A stretch of 5,012 nucleotides of DNA from JAHFUI01 sp041485905 (lineage in GTDB: Bacteria; Acidobacteriota; Vicinamibacteria; Vicinamibacterales; CAVVIG01): NCBI GenBank assembly GCA_041485905.1, contig JBGPKK010000274.1, forward strand, positions 1 through 5,012. The letters run 5' to 3'. The position numbers and the translations under genes were made by a program. Positions 4,955 through 5,012 of the stretch are shown piece by piece (the first letter of the stretch is position 1; every line of letters begins with the position of its first letter). Below the pieces are notes generated by a model. It saw only the letters and a list, made by a program, of their open reading frames with translations, was not told where the DNA came from and did not search any database.

Positions 4955-5012
4955 GGGCCCCACCCCCGCTCGCTGGCAGAACTTTCCGACCCTCGGCCTC
5001 GAGCGTAGACTC
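4955..5012. repeat. Copy C of the GC-rich intergenic repeat, cut by the window end
   Basis: Bases 4962-5012 match 4884-4934 with a single difference (T4983 for C4905). One G is missing from the leading G-run. The 33-bp block begins at 4991 and runs off the window after 22 bases, so the array may continue to the right. Confidence 0.9.

Noticed and set aside
4876..5012. Possible CRISPR array (33-bp blocks at 78-bp spacing)
   Set aside because: The sequence between the blocks is itself repeated nearly exactly, so there are no unique spacers. A third copy lies alone 1.2 kb away.

Overview
The window is GC-rich bacterial chromosome-type DNA. It combines an accessory stretch of small stand-alone genes on the + strand (1-3301) with part of a bacterial microcompartment (BMC) shell operon on the - strand (4848-3385). 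No marker gene fixes the taxon. The GC-rich codon use, three pentamer paralogues in one shell cluster and GC-rich intergenic repeats would suit an Acidobacteriota-like or Myxococcota-like soil lineage, but this is a low-confidence inference.

Left part, + strand: the 3' end of a DUF1697 gene, a LysE/RhtB-type exporter, a decayed IS110-type transposase fragment on the - strand, a DinB-fold protein, a GrpB (UPF0157) protein, and a MazE/MazF-type toxin-antitoxin pair. The first four intact or partial genes look independent of each other. The mazEF pair has overlapping genes, and a near-perfect 23-bp palindrome lies over its apparent -10 box and start codon. This suggests autoregulation of a leaderless or nearly leaderless message.

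Right part, - strand, in transcription order: a BMC-H hexamer gene (4848-4555), a 37-bp array of 7-bp repeats, three BMC-P pentamer genes with one-base stop/start overlaps (4512-3705), a 104-bp gap with a repeat element, and a 71-residue protein (3600-3385). That last protein has an encapsulation-peptide-like N-terminal helix and a C-terminal Cys-rich motif. Together they would supply shell facets, shell vertices and probably one internal protein. No BMC-T gene and no core enzyme is in the window, so the substrate cannot be assigned. Enzyme genes probably lie beyond the right edge, which is upstream in transcription.

A GC-rich repeat of about 70-78 bp occurs three times in the same orientation, always in gaps of the shell cluster: once upstream of the Cys-rich protein and twice in tandem upstream of BMC-H, running off the right edge. 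The most interesting items are the Cys-rich small protein, this repeat family, and the heptamer array that replaces a ribosome binding site in front of the first pentamer gene.
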